NCBI GenBank assembly: GCA_013811855.1
Contig: JACCUL010000526.1
Location: 1 to 20,687 of the forward strand
From: Acidimicrobiia bacterium
GTDB taxonomy: Bacteria; Actinomycetota; Acidimicrobiia; Acidimicrobiales; Ilumatobacteraceae
Length of the DNA: 20,687 nucleotides
Direction of reading: 5' to 3'
Within the stretch, counting starts at the first letter, position 1. Each line of letters begins with the position of its first letter. Of this stretch, positions 7,933-16,020 are shown one piece after another. The position numbers and the translations under genes were made by a program. The notes under the pieces are model-generated. The model worked only from the letters and a program-made list of their open reading frames with translations, was not told where the DNA came from and ran no database searches.

Positions 7933-10584
7933 ATGGCCAAGCCCCTGGTCGTCGTCGAGTCCCCGGCGAAGGCCAAGACGATCGCCAGGTTCCTCGGCGA
8001 CGCCTTTGACGTGCGCGCCTCGGTGGGCCACGTCGCCGACCTGCCGTCGAAGGGCCTGGCCGTCGACGTCGACAACGGGTTCAAGCCGACGTACGAGCTG
8101 ACCGAGCGCGGCCGTCAGGTCGTCAAGGACCTGCGCGCCGCGCTCAAGGACGCCAGCGAGCTGTACCTCGCCACCGACGAGGACCGCGAGGGCGAAGCCA
8201 TCTCGTGGCACCTGCTCGAGCACCTCAAGCCAAAGGTGCCCGTGAAGCGGATGGTCTTCCACGAGATCACGCAGGCCGCCATCGACCACGCCGTCAACAA
8301 CCCCCGGGGCATCGACTACGGGCTCGTCGACGCCGCCGAGACCCGGCGCATTCTCGACCGCCTCTACGGCTACGAGGTGTCGCCCGTGCTGTGGCGGCGG
8401 GTCAACCGGGGCCTCTCGGCGGGCCGCGTGCAGAGCCCGTCGATCCGCCTGATCGTGGAGCGCGAACGCCAGCGCATCGCCTTCGTCGCCGCCGGCTACT
8501 GGGACGTCGAGCTGACGACGGCGACGGCGCCGTCGTTCACGGCGGACCTCGTCGCGGTCGACGGCGCCCGCGTCGCCACCGGCCGCGACTTCGATGCCGC
8601 CGGCCGGACCACGGGCACGGTCATCGTGCTGGACGAGACCCGGGCGCGCCGCCTGGCCGACGGCCTCGATGGCGTCGACATGACGGTCCGCTCCGTCGAG
8701 GAGAAGCCGTACCGCTCGCGGCCCCAGGCCCCGTTCCGCACGAGCACGCTGCAACAGGATGGCGGGCGCAAGCTGCGGCTGTCCTCCTCGCAGGTCATGC
8801 GCGTCGCCCAGGGTCTGTACGAGCGCGGGTTCATCACGTACATGCGCACGGACAGCGTGACGCTCTCCAACGAGGCGCTCAGCGCCGTCCGCGCCACCGT
8901 CGCCTCCGAGTACGGCCCGCAGTTCCTCTCGCCGCAGCCCAAGCAGTACGACTCCAAGGTCAAGAACGCCCAGGAGGCCCATGAGGCGATCCGCCCGTCC
9001 ACTCCGCTGCGCTCGCCGCGCCAGGCGCAGGCCGAGCTGAACAGCCAAGAGCTGGCGCTGTACCGCCTGATCTGGCAGCGCACGCTGGCCTCGCAGATGG
9101 CCGACGCCACCGGCACGACGGTGTCGATCCAGCTCGGCGGCGTCGCCGTCGACGGAGCCGACGCCCAGTTCGGCGCTTCCGGCACGACGATCACGTTTCC
9201 CGGCTACCGGCAGGTGTACGTCGAATCGCGTGACGAAGGTGACGGCGACGGAGAGCGCGAGGCGTTGCTCCCGCCGCTGGTCGTCGGCGACCAGGTCGCC
9301 GTGGCCGGCCTCGAGGCGCATGGCCACTCCACGGCCCCGCCGGCCCGCTACACCGAAGCGTCGCTCATCAAGCGGCTGGAGGAGTTGGAGATCGGCCGCC
9401 CGTCCACGTGGGCGTCGATCCTGCAGACTGTTCAGGACCGCGGGTACGTGTGGAAGAAGGGCCAGGCGCTCGTGCCGACGTGGACGGCCTTCGCCGTCGT
9501 CAGCCTGCTCGAGCGCCACTTCGAGGATCTCGTCGACTACGACTTCACGGCCCGCATCGACGACGACCTCGACCTCATCGCCACCGGCCGGCGCCAGAAG
9601 GAGCAGTGGTTGAGGGCTTTCTACTTCGGCGACGACACGCTGCCGGGGCTCAAGCGCCTCGTCGAGCAGAACCTGGACGAGATCGATGCCGCGGCGATCA
9701 ACACGTTCCCGCTCGGCGTCGACGCGGACGGCCGCGAGGTCGTCGTCAAGCCGGGCCGGTACGGGCCGTACGTCAAGCGGGGCGAGGACACGGCCGGCGT
9801 CCCCGACGACCTGACCCCCGACGAGCTGACCCTGGAGGCGGCGCTCGCGCTGCTGGCCGCACCGCGGTCCGAGGAGCCGATCGGCGAGCTCGACGGGCTG
9901 CCGGTCTTCGCCAAGAACGGCCGGTACGGGCCGTACGTCCAGTGGGGCACGCCCGACGCCCTGCCGCCGGGTCACGACAAGCCGAAGATGTCCAGCTTGT
10001 TCAAGACGATGGTGCTCGAGCGCATCACGATGGACGAGGCCGCGGCATTGCTGTCGCTCCCGCGGACGCTCGGCGTCGATCCCGCCGACCGCGAGCCCAT
10101 CCTGGCCAACAACGGTCGCTACGGACCGTACGTGCAGAAGGGCCGCGACTTCCGCAACCTCGACAACGAGGAGCGGTTGTTCGACGTGACGCTGGAGGAG
10201 GCGGTGGCCATCTTCGCCCAGCCCAAGGTGTACCAGCGGGGCAGGGCGGCGCCCAGCGGTCCGCTGAGCGAGCTGGGCACCGATCCCGTCAGCGGGCGGC
10301 CGGTCGTCGCCAAGGACGGCCGCTTCGGGGTCTACGTCACCGACGGCGAGACGAACGCGTCGATCGGCAAGGGCGACCGCGTCGAGGAGCTGTCACCAGA
10401 GCGGGCCTACGAGCTGCTCGCCGTGCGGCGGGAGCAGATCGCCGCCAAAGGTGGCGCGCCGGTCAAGCGGGTCGCCAAGCGGTCGACGGCCAAGAAGTCG
10501 ACGGCCAAGAAGTCGACGGCCAAGAAGTCGGGCGCCAGGAAGTCGCCGGCGAAGCGGTCAGCGGGCGAGCAGTCCGGTACGTAG
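7933..10584 (+). CDS. topA: DNA topoisomerase I (type IA)
   Basis: An 883-residue enzyme that relaxes negative supercoils by single-strand passage. The N-terminal TOPRIM domain has E9 (VVESPAKAKT) and the metal-binding D82-E-D84-R-E86. The catalytic tyrosine is Y303 in FITYMRTDS. Four glycine-rich C-terminal repeats follow, each with the core GRYGPYV or GRFGVYV (near residues 613, 658, 724 and 796), as in actinobacterial enzymes, and there are no tetracysteine zinc fingers. The protein ends in a lysine-rich tail with three exact TAKKS units, which in mycobacterial and streptomycete TopA supports DNA binding and processivity. It is followed 10 nt later by tmk, so topA-tmk-holB is probably one transcription unit. 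Confidence 0.97.
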   Translation: MAKPLVVVESPAKAKTIARFLGDAFDVRASVGHVADLPSKGLAVDVDNGFKPTYELTERGRQVVKDLRAALKDASELYLATDEDREGEAISWHLLEHLKPKVPVKRMVFHEITQAAIDHAVNNPRGIDYGLVDAAETRRILDRLYGYEVSPVLWRRVNRGLSAGRVQSPSIRLIVERERQRIAFVAAGYWDVELTTATAPSFTADLVAVDGARVATGRDFDAAGRTTGTVIVLDETRARRLADGLDGVDMTVRSVEEKPYRSRPQAPFRTSTLQQDGGRKLRLSSSQVMRVAQGLYERGFITYMRTDSVTLSNEALSAVRATVASEYGPQFLSPQPKQYDSKVKNAQEAHEAIRPSTPLRSPRQAQAELNSQELALYRLIWQRTLASQMADATGTTVSIQLGGVAVDGADAQFGASGTTITFPGYRQVYVESRDEGDGDGEREALLPPLVVGDQVAVAGLEAHGHSTAPPARYTEASLIKRLEELEIGRPSTWASILQTVQDRGYVWKKGQALVPTWTAFAVVSLLERHFEDLVDYDFTARIDDDLDLIATGRRQKEQWLRAFYFGDDTLPGLKRLVEQNLDEIDAAAINTFPLGVDADGREVVVKPGRYGPYVKRGEDTAGVPDDLTPDELTLEAALALLAAPRSEEPIGELDGLPVFAKNGRYGPYVQWGTPDALPPGHDKPKMSSLFKTMVLERITMDEAAALLSLPRTLGVDPADREPILANNGRYGPYVQKGRDFRNLDNEERLFDVTLEEAVAIFAQPKVYQRGRAAPSGPLSELGTDPVSGRPVVAKDGRFGVYVTDGETNASIGKGDRVEELSPERAYELLAVRREQIAAKGGAPVKRVAKRSTAKKSTAKKSTAKKSGARKSPAKRSAGEQSGT
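10486..10530 (+). repeat. Three exact tandem 15-bp repeats in the topA tail
   Basis: The unit ACGGCCAAGAAGTCG occurs three times without change (10486-10500, 10501-10515, 10516-10530), encoding TAKKS each time. Diverged copies flank it. The array lengthens the basic tail of topoisomerase I and could change copy number by slippage. Confidence 0.85.
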
Positions 10585-10594
10585 CGCCGCCACG

Positions 10595-11188
10595 ATGCCG
10601 CCGTACATCGCGCTGGAAGGGTCCGAGGGCACCGGCAAGAGCACGCACGCCGCGCTGCTCGCGGCCGCGCTCGACGCCGTGCTGACCCGGGAGACGGGCG
10701 GCACCGAGGTCGGGCGACGGCTGCGCGAGATCCTCCACGACGTCGACGTCGTGGACCTCGACGACCGGGCCGAGGCGCTGATCACGGCCGCCGACCGGGC
10801 CCAGCACGTCGCCCGCGTCGTGCGTCCGGCCCTGGCCGCCGGTCGGACGGTCGTCAGCGATCGCAGCGTGTACTCAACGCTGGCGTACCAGGGCTACGGG
10901 CGCGGCATCGACCTCGACGAGCTGCGGCGCCTCAACGACTGGGCCGTCGAGGGGTTGTGGCCGTCGCTCGTGGTGTTGCTGGAGGCACCGGCGGGGGTGC
11001 TCGCAGGACGCCTGCAGGCCCGGGATCTCGACCGCTTCGAGCGGGCCGGAGAGCAGTTCCACCAGCAGGTCGTCGACGGGTTCCGCGCGATGGCCGCCGC
11101 CGATCCGAACCGCTGGGTCGTCGTGCGCGCCGACGGCGATCGCAACGACGTGGCCGCCGCCGTGCTCGCGGCCGTGGTGCACCGGTGA
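10595..11188 (+). CDS. tmk: Thymidylate kinase
   Basis: A 197-residue P-loop kinase that phosphorylates dTMP to dTDP for DNA synthesis. The P-loop is GSEGTGKST (9-17). The substrate-contacting D89-R90-S91 is followed by VYSTLAYQGYGRGID, matching the family DR[YHS]..S..AYQ block. The lid segment contains RLQARDLDRFE, and FHQQVVDGF follows as in other dTMP kinases. Length is slightly short but within the family range. ATG 10595 is chosen because the family N-terminus (YIALEGSEGTGKS) begins there. It lies 10 nt after the topA stop, and its own stop TGA overlaps the holB GTG in the tetranucleotide GTGA, implying translational coupling. Confidence 0.95.
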   Translation: MPPYIALEGSEGTGKSTHAALLAAALDAVLTRETGGTEVGRRLREILHDVDVVDLDDRAEALITAADRAQHVARVVRPALAAGRTVVSDRSVYSTLAYQGYGRGIDLDELRRLNDWAVEGLWPSLVVLLEAPAGVLAGRLQARDLDRFERAGEQFHQQVVDGFRAMAAADPNRWVVVRADGDRNDVAAAVLAAVVHR

Positions 11189-12255
11189 CCGGGCTGTGGG
11201 ACGCCGTGGTCGGGCAGGACGTCGCCGTCGAGATCCTGCGCCGTTGCGTCGTCGATCCCGTCCACGCCTACCTCTTCGTCGGTCCGCCCGGTTCGACCAA
11301 GGACGAGGCCGCTCGAGCGTTCGCCGCCGCCGTCGTCAGCCGCACCGACGATCCGGACCAGCGCGACGCCCGATTGGCCCTGGCCGGTCAGCACCCCGAC
11401 GTCCGGGAGGTGCTGCGCACCGGCCCCGCCATCGCCGCCGAGCAGGCCAGGGAGATCGTCCGCCTGGCCGCCCTGGCCCCGGTCGAGGGTGATCGCAAGG
11501 TGATGATCTTCCACGAGTTCCACCTGCTCCGGCCGGAGGGCGCGGCGATCCTGCTGAAGACGATCGAGGAGCCCCCGCCGTCGACGATGTTCGTCGTGCT
11601 CGCCGACTTCGTGCCCCCCGACCTGGTGACGATCTCGTCCCGGTGCGTGCGCATCGACTTCCGCCCCATCGCCACTCGCCGGCTGGCCGACCGGCTCGTG
11701 GCCGAGGGGGTCGACATCGAGCGGGCCGACGCGGTGGCGACCGCCGCCGGTGGCGACCTCACCCGCGCCCGCGTGCTCGCCACCGATCCGGAGCTCGCCG
11801 CCCGCCGCGACGCGTTCGCCGACGTACCCCGTCGTCTGGACGGCACCGGTGCCACGGTGATGACGGTGGTCGACGAGCTCCTCACTCGCATCGACGATGC
11901 GGCGGCGCCGCTGGCCGCCCGTCACGACGCGGAAATCGCCGAGCTCGACGCCCGCATCGAGCAGCTCGGCGAACGCGGCAGCGGTCGCAAGCTGCTCGAG
12001 GAACGTCATCGCCGCGACCTGCGCCGGCACCGCACCGACGAGCTGCGCGCAGGGCTCGCCGTGCTCGCCGGCGCCTACCGGGACGTTCTCGTCGACGGCA
12101 GAACGCAGCGCCCTGAGGCGATCGTCACCGCCGTTCATCGCATCCACGGCGCCATCGAGTCACTCGAGCGCAACCCCAACGAGCACCTGCTCCTGCAGGC
12201 CCTGTTGTGGGTGTTGCCCGCGGCTACGGCGCCGGCACACTCCGCAAGTCGCTGA
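11185..12255 (+). CDS. holB: DNA polymerase III subunit delta prime
   Basis: A 356-residue AAA+ clamp-loader subunit. It starts LWDAVVGQDVAVEILRR, the standard delta-prime opening, followed by HAYLFVGPPGSTKDEAARAF. The P-loop (33-41) has D40 where an active ATPase has Thr or Ser, as expected for the non-hydrolysing delta prime. The Walker B region is degenerate (MIFHEFHLL), while LLKTIEEPPPSTMFV and the arginine-finger motif SSRC are intact. The cysteine zinc module usual between Walker A and HPDV is absent. GTG 11185 shares GTGA with the tmk stop. The 3' end overlaps the convergent permease gene by 32 nt, and I see no terminator hairpin between them. Confidence 0.93.
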   Translation: MTGLWDAVVGQDVAVEILRRCVVDPVHAYLFVGPPGSTKDEAARAFAAAVVSRTDDPDQRDARLALAGQHPDVREVLRTGPAIAAEQAREIVRLAALAPVEGDRKVMIFHEFHLLRPEGAAILLKTIEEPPPSTMFVVLADFVPPDLVTISSRCVRIDFRPIATRRLADRLVAEGVDIERADAVATAAGGDLTRARVLATDPELAARRDAFADVPRRLDGTGATVMTVVDELLTRIDDAAAPLAARHDAEIAELDARIEQLGERGSGRKLLEERHRRDLRRHRTDELRAGLAVLAGAYRDVLVDGRTQRPEAIVTAVHRIHGAIESLERNPNEHLLLQALLWVLPAATAPAHSASR

Positions 12256-13324
12256 GGTCGACGGTCGGCTCGTCAACGGCCGGCTGCTCACCAAGCTGGC
12301 GGCCGATCTCGTCGAGCGCGGCCAGCCCCAGCACGGCCAGCGCCACGGCGTAGACCGCGCCGCCGGCGCCGTACAGCTCGAAGCCGAGCAGCCCGACGAC
12401 GATCGGGATCGTCGGCCCGACCCGGACCGTCGCGGGATCGACGCGCGGCCGCACGAAACCGGCTTCGACGGCCTGCAGCGCGACCACCACGGCCAGAACG
12501 ACGAGCCCCGTTCGCCACCCCTCCAGGCCGAAGGCCAACAGCAGCGCCGGCACCGCGCCGAGCAGGATGCCGATCAACGGGAGGAACGTGAACGCACCGG
12601 CGGCGACGCCGAGGCTCCCTGCGGCCGGCAGGTCCAGCGTGGTGCACGTCAGCCACACGACGAACCCGTTGACGAGCGAGTGGACGACGACGACGAGTAG
12701 GTAGATCCGGCCCCGTGACGCCATGGCCGACAGCACGGCGCTGACCCGCCGGCGACGATCGTCGCCGAGCTGGGCCAGGAACCCGTCGACGTACCTGCGG
12801 CCGTAGCCGAGGAGGAACAGCATCAGGATCCCGGTCACCAGGTAGGTCGGCACGGTGTCGGCCACCCGCGACACGGCCCCGCCGCGGATCCGCTCGCCGA
12901 GGTCGTCGACGAAGTCCTCGACCCGGTCCGTGATGCCGATCTCCGCGGCCCAGTCGTAGCGCTCCTCCAGCTCGGTGGCGGCCCGCGGCGCTTCGCGGCG
13001 CAGCTCGTCGAGCGAGTCGGTGACGTCGTTGATCACGCCGTAGGCGACGGCGCCGACGACGGCGAGAGCTCCGAGGAGGACGACGACGACGCTGAGGAGG
13101 CGGGGCAGGTGGCGTTCGAGTGCGTCCACGAGCGGATCGATGAGCAGCGCGACCACCGCGCAGGCGACGACCCAGCCGACGATGCGGTGGGCGGCGACGA
13201 AGGCGTCGCGCATCACGAAGGCCACGACCACGGCACCGACCACGACGAACGCCGACCCGAGTGTCAGCCCGGTGCGCCGTGACGGCGGCCGGTCGTCGTT
13301 CGCCGGCGACGGGGCATCGGCCAC
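12224..13324 (-). CDS. AI-2E family transporter (PerM-like permease), copy 1
   Basis: A 366-residue membrane protein of the AI-2E/PerM family. Two hydrophobic helices near the N-terminus are followed by a charged soluble segment (DSLDELRREAPRAATELEERY...), then a block of about five helices including LPLIGILLGAVPALLLAF and a final VGLLGFELYGAGGAVYAVALAVLGLAAL. Despite the name, members have been linked to varied exports, including Na+/H+ antiport and lipid-related transport, so no substrate is assigned. Start GTG 13324 is chosen because the TACGGT -10 box ends 7 nt upstream and longer extensions look noncoding. It is divergent from a second member of the same family and overlaps holB tail to tail. 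Confidence 0.85.
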   Translation of the reverse strand: MADAPSPANDDRPPSRRTGLTLGSAFVVVGAVVVAFVMRDAFVAAHRIVGWVVACAVVALLIDPLVDALERHLPRLLSVVVVLLGALAVVGAVAYGVINDVTDSLDELRREAPRAATELEERYDWAAEIGITDRVEDFVDDLGERIRGGAVSRVADTVPTYLVTGILMLFLLGYGRRYVDGFLAQLGDDRRRRVSAVLSAMASRGRIYLLVVVVHSLVNGFVVWLTCTTLDLPAAGSLGVAAGAFTFLPLIGILLGAVPALLLAFGLEGWRTGLVVLAVVVALQAVEAGFVRPRVDPATVRVGPTIPIVVGLLGFELYGAGGAVYAVALAVLGLAALDEIGRQLGEQPAVDEPTVDLSDLRSVPAP

Positions 13325-13331
13325 GACGGCA

Positions 13332-13337
13332 ACCGTA
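13332..13337 (-). promoter_or_regulatory. -10-like box of permease copy 1
   Basis: TACGGT on the minus strand, with exactly 7 nt to the GTG start at 13324. This is the same hexamer as before the acyl-CoA dehydrogenase gene and is consistent with leaderless transcription. Confidence 0.4.
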
Positions 13338-13389
13338 GTGAGGTCGGTCGGCTCGCCCGATGATCGCCGTGGCGGCGACGGTCGGGTGC

Positions 13390-13395
13390 CATCAT
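13390..13395 (+). promoter_or_regulatory. Weak -10-like box of permease copy 2
   Basis: CATCAT, with 7 nt to the GTG start at 13403. It matches three of the six TATAAT bases, so the call rests mostly on the spacing seen at the other genes. Confidence 0.25.
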
Positions 13396-13402
13396 CGACC
13401 GG

Positions 13403-14548
13403 GTGGACACCGACGGCTCGGCGTTGCGCGTCGATCCTGACGTCGCCGCCGGTCCCCGGCTGCGTCTCCAGCTCGACTGGCGCACGTTCGTCTACCTGAC
13501 CGTTGCCATGCTCGCCGCGTTCGCGGGAATCGCAGTTGTCGCCGGCACGACGACGATGATCACCCGCATCGGCATCGGGGTCCTCGTGGCGCTGGCCCTC
13601 GATCCGTTGACCGATTCGATCCAGGAGCGGTTCCACGTTCGGCGCGGATGGGCCGTGGCCATCGTCGGCGCGCTCGTGTTGGTGCTGGCCGCGCTGCTCG
13701 TCGGGGTGCTCGGTCCGAAGGCCGTCGAGCAGGCCCGGCAGTTCTCCGACGAGCTGCCGGCCACCATCGACGAGCTCGAGGAGCTCCCCCTGATCGGCGG
13801 GTACCTGCGCGACAACGAGGTCGCCGACCGGGCCCAGGAGTGGGTGCGCGACCTGCCAAGGCGGTTCAGCGACGAGCGGGTGGCGGCGACGGCCCGCACG
13901 CTCGTGTCGAGCATCGCCAGCATCGCCATCGTGTCGGTGATCGCCATCACCGTCCTGATCGACGGCGAGAACCTCATCGGACGCGTTCGCCGCTTGTTGT
14001 CCGAACGCCACCGGGCCGCCGCCGACGAGGCCGGGCGGGTGGTGTACCGCACGCTCGGCCGCTACGTCGGCGGGTCGATCACGGTCGCGGTGATGATGGG
14101 GCTGTTCGTCCTGACGCTCGGTCTCGTGCTCGGCATCCCACTGATCCCCCTGGCCGCGATCTGGGCGATGCTCACCGACCTCATCCCGCAGGTCGGCGGG
14201 TTCCTCGGCGGCTCGTTCCTCGTACTGCTGGCGTTGACCGAGAGCCCGACGACGGCGATCGTCGCCGGCGCCGCCTTCGTGCTCTACATGAACGTCGAGA
14301 ACCATCTGATCCAGCCGGCCATCGTCGGGAGGTCGGTCGACCTGACCCCACCGACGACGATGGTCGCCGCGTTCGTCGGCGGAGCCGTGGCCGGCGTGCC
14401 CGGCGCGCTGGTGGCGACACCACTCGCCGGTGCGGCCAAGGCGATCTACCTCGAAGCCCGCGGCATGCGCCGCGCCCCCGACGATCGCGACGAGCCGAGC
14501 CGGTCCGGCGTCCTCCAGCGGGTGCGCCAACGTCTCGGGCGGTCCTGA
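13403..14548 (+). CDS. AI-2E family transporter (PerM-like permease), copy 2
   Basis: A 381-residue paralogue of the divergent neighbour. The N-terminal helices (FVYLTVAMLAAFAGIAVVAG and the following pair) lead into a soluble amphipathic segment (EQARQFSDELPATIDELEEL...). The C-terminal bundle holds GIPLIPLAAIWAMLTDLIPQVGGFLGG, the most conserved stretch of the family, and YMNVENHLIQPAIVGRSVDL. A basic cytoplasmic tail ends the protein. GTG 13403 gives the family-like N-terminus and leaves 78 bp between the two divergent starts. Co-location suggests shared regulation or partnership, but that is inference; substrate unknown. An 11-bp hairpin follows 15 nt after the stop. Confidence 0.88.
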   Translation: MDTDGSALRVDPDVAAGPRLRLQLDWRTFVYLTVAMLAAFAGIAVVAGTTTMITRIGIGVLVALALDPLTDSIQERFHVRRGWAVAIVGALVLVLAALLVGVLGPKAVEQARQFSDELPATIDELEELPLIGGYLRDNEVADRAQEWVRDLPRRFSDERVAATARTLVSSIASIAIVSVIAITVLIDGENLIGRVRRLLSERHRAAADEAGRVVYRTLGRYVGGSITVAVMMGLFVLTLGLVLGIPLIPLAAIWAMLTDLIPQVGGFLGGSFLVLLALTESPTTAIVAGAAFVLYMNVENHLIQPAIVGRSVDLTPPTTMVAAFVGGAVAGVPGALVATPLAGAAKAIYLEARGMRRAPDDRDEPSRSGVLQRVRQRLGRS

Positions 14549-14563
14549 ACCCCGCCCGCTCCA

Positions 14564-14611
14564 CTTGCGTCGCGATCTTGGCGATACGTCCCGCCACATC
14601 CGCGACGCAAG
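14564..14611. terminator. Probable terminator hairpin downstream of permease copy 2
   Basis: CTTGCGTCGCG (14564-14574) is complementary to CGCGACGCAAG (14601-14611), with a 26-nt loop. It begins 15 nt after the permease stop and is followed by a short GCGTTT. The right arm with its flank, GACGCAAGCG, differs at two positions from GACACAAACG in the hairpin at 2990-3039, suggesting a common element type. Confidence 0.5.
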
Positions 14612-14620
14612 CGTTTCGCC

Positions 14621-14638
14621 CCGGCGGCCGGCCGCCGG
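14621..14638. repeat. 18-bp perfect palindrome upstream of the tRNA gene
   Basis: CCGGCGGCC at 14621-14629 is followed directly by its complement at 14630-14638. It occupies the expected -35 region of the tRNA promoter. In DNA this GC-rich the chance of such palindromes is raised, so a regulatory role is only possible. Confidence 0.4.
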
Positions 14639-14645
14639 CCATCGG

Positions 14646-14651
14646 TACACT
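14646..14651 (+). promoter_or_regulatory. -10-like box of tRNA-Thr
   Basis: TACACT (four matches to TATAAT) ends 13 nt before the mature tRNA 5' end, leaving room for a short 5' leader removed by RNase P. Confidence 0.45.
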
Positions 14652-14664
14652 CCTGCAGCCGCTG

Positions 14665-14740
14665 GCCCAGATAGCTCAGTCGGTAGAGCAACGCACTCGT
14701 AATGCGTAGGTCGAGAGTTCGATTCTCTCTCTGGGCTCCA
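14665..14740 (+). tRNA. tRNA-Thr (anticodon CGT)
   Basis: A complete cloverleaf of 76 nt including an encoded CCA. The acceptor stem GCCCAGA (14665-14671) pairs with TCTGGGC (14730-14736). The D stem is GCTC/GAGC. The anticodon stem ACGCA/TGCGT encloses the loop CTCGTAA, giving anticodon CGT, which reads ACG threonine codons. The variable loop is AGGTC, and the T arm GAGAG/CTCTC carries the loop TTCGATT. The discriminator base is T (14737). The gene is intact although an integrase gene starts 100 nt downstream, so the element regenerated the 3' end on insertion. Confidence 0.97.
14696..14740 (+). other. Probable left attachment site (attL) in the tRNA 3' half
   Basis: Tyrosine-integrase elements commonly insert in the anticodon-loop to 3'-end part of a tRNA gene and restore it. 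Here the integrase gene follows immediately and points away. The exact core cannot be set because the matching right copy lies beyond the window. Confidence 0.45.
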
Positions 14741-14795
14741 CGAAAGTCCTGCTCAGGGGCTATTTAGAGTCTGACGGATGAAGCCCCAATGAGGG

Positions 14796-14817
14796 CCATC
14801 CAAGATCCATCCAAGAT
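14796..14817 (+). repeat. Exact tandem 11-bp direct repeat upstream of the integrase gene
   Basis: CCATCCAAGAT occurs at 14796-14806 and again at 14807-14817 with no spacer. It lies between the tRNA and the integrase start and covers the expected -35 region of the integrase promoter. One-turn spacing and position suit arm-type integrase or excisionase binding sites. Confidence 0.6.
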
Positions 14818-14824
14818 TTTCTTG

Positions 14825-14830
14825 TAGCTT
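14825..14830 (+). promoter_or_regulatory. -10-like box of the integrase gene
   Basis: TAGCTT, the same hexamer as before the MMPL gene, ends 9 nt before ATG 14840. It supports that start and lies just downstream of the 11-bp tandem repeat. Confidence 0.4.
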
Positions 14831-14839
14831 TCCCGGTCG

Positions 14840-16009
14840 ATGAGAGGCTCGATGCGAGAGCGCCGGCCCGGGGTGTGGGAGCTGATCGTGCAGCTGCCGC
14901 GGGAGCCGACGAGGGTTCGCGCCGGCCAGCTCAGCCGGACCGTGCGGGGGACCAAGCGCGAGGCGCAGCGGGCGCTCGCCGGTCTGATCGGGGAGGTGTC
15001 GGCTGGGAAGGTGACGTCGACGGCCACGCCGCTCGGCGAGCTGCTGGCCCGGTGGCTCGAACACGTCAGCGAGCAGCTGTCGCCGACCACGGTGCGCGAG
15101 TACCGACGTCTGGTGCGCACGATGATCGACCCCGATCTGGGCACCCTGCCGCTTCGGCGGGTCACGACCCAGCGCATCGACGCCTACTACGCCAGCCTGA
15201 CCCGTGAACGCGGCCTCTCGCCGGCGTCGATCCGACACATCCACGCCGTCCTGCGGGGCGCGCTCGGCCAAGCGGTTCGGTGGGGATGGATCTCGTCGAA
15301 CGCGGCGGTGAGCGCCTCGCCGCCCAAGCTCCGACGCCGGGAGATCACGCCACCGCCGATGCACTCCACACGGGCGTTGCTGGAAGCCGCCGACGAGCAC
15401 GCGGCGGAGTTCGGCGCCCTGTTGCGGGTGCTGGTGGCAACCGGTGCAAGGCGCGGGGAGGCGTGCGGGTTGCGATGGTCGGACGTCGACCTGTCGGCGA
15501 GCACGGTGACGATCCGGCGCTCGGTCGCCTCGGTCGTCGGTGGGACAGTGGTCAAGGAGACCAAGACCCACTCCGCCCGCCGCATTGCCATCGACGCCTC
15601 GACCTTGCAGACCCTGGTGCGACACCGCGAGCGCATGGAGGGACTAGCGCGCACCTGCGGGCTCAGCTTTAACCCCGACGGCTTCGTGTTCACGTCGTCG
15701 GCCGATGGTTCGCAACCTTGGCACCCAGACACCATCAGCAACGGCTTCCGACGGCTGTGCCAAAGGGTCGGCCTCGACGGTGTCCGGCTCCACGACCTGC
15801 GCCACCTCCACGCCACCCAGCTGCTCGCCGCCGGGGTACCGGTGCGGACGGTGAGTGGGCGCCTCGGCCACGCCAACGCGGCGACCACGTTGAACGTCTA
15901 CGCCCACTTCCTCGAGGCCAGCGACCGTCAAGCGGCCGACGTCATCGCCAGCCTGCTGGAGAACCCAGCCGAGGTTGACCAGCAGGTCGACCGAGTACGG
16001 CCTCGCTAG
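14840..16009 (+). CDS. Site-specific tyrosine recombinase (integrase)
   Basis: A 389-residue integrase that would insert and excise the element at tRNA-Thr. An N-terminal arm-binding region (to about residue 60) with the sequence SRTVRGTKREAQRALAG is followed by a SAM-like core-binding domain (LARWLEHVSEQLSPTTVREYRR...). The C-terminal catalytic domain has the full set: Arg in TGARRGEACGLRWSDVD, Lys in KETKTHSARR, H-x-x-R in LHDLRHLHAT, His in GRLGHANAATT and the nucleophile Tyr in LNVYAHFL. It therefore looks active. ATG 14840 is supported by a -10 box 9 nt upstream; ATG 14852, preceded by GAGAGG at 14842-14847, is an alternative that would remove four residues. The gene reads away from the tRNA into the element. 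Confidence 0.95.
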   Translation: MRGSMRERRPGVWELIVQLPREPTRVRAGQLSRTVRGTKREAQRALAGLIGEVSAGKVTSTATPLGELLARWLEHVSEQLSPTTVREYRRLVRTMIDPDLGTLPLRRVTTQRIDAYYASLTRERGLSPASIRHIHAVLRGALGQAVRWGWISSNAAVSASPPKLRRREITPPPMHSTRALLEAADEHAAEFGALLRVLVATGARRGEACGLRWSDVDLSASTVTIRRSVASVVGGTVVKETKTHSARRIAIDASTLQTLVRHRERMEGLARTCGLSFNPDGFVFTSSADGSQPWHPDTISNGFRRLCQRVGLDGVRLHDLRHLHATQLLAAGVPVRTVSGRLGHANAATTLNVYAHFLEASDRQAADVIASLLENPAEVDQQVDRVRPR

Positions 16010-16020
16010 CGCCACTCACG

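Noticed and set aside
12224..14650. One 808-codon open frame on the minus strand as a single protein
   Set aside because: Only the part after GTG 13324 resembles a permease. The rest is the complementary strand of the clearly coding second permease and is low-complexity in composition.
14756..14787. A 6-bp inverted repeat (GGGGCT/AGCCCC) after the tRNA as its terminator
   Set aside because: The stem is short with a 20-nt loop and no T-tract; not enough to call.
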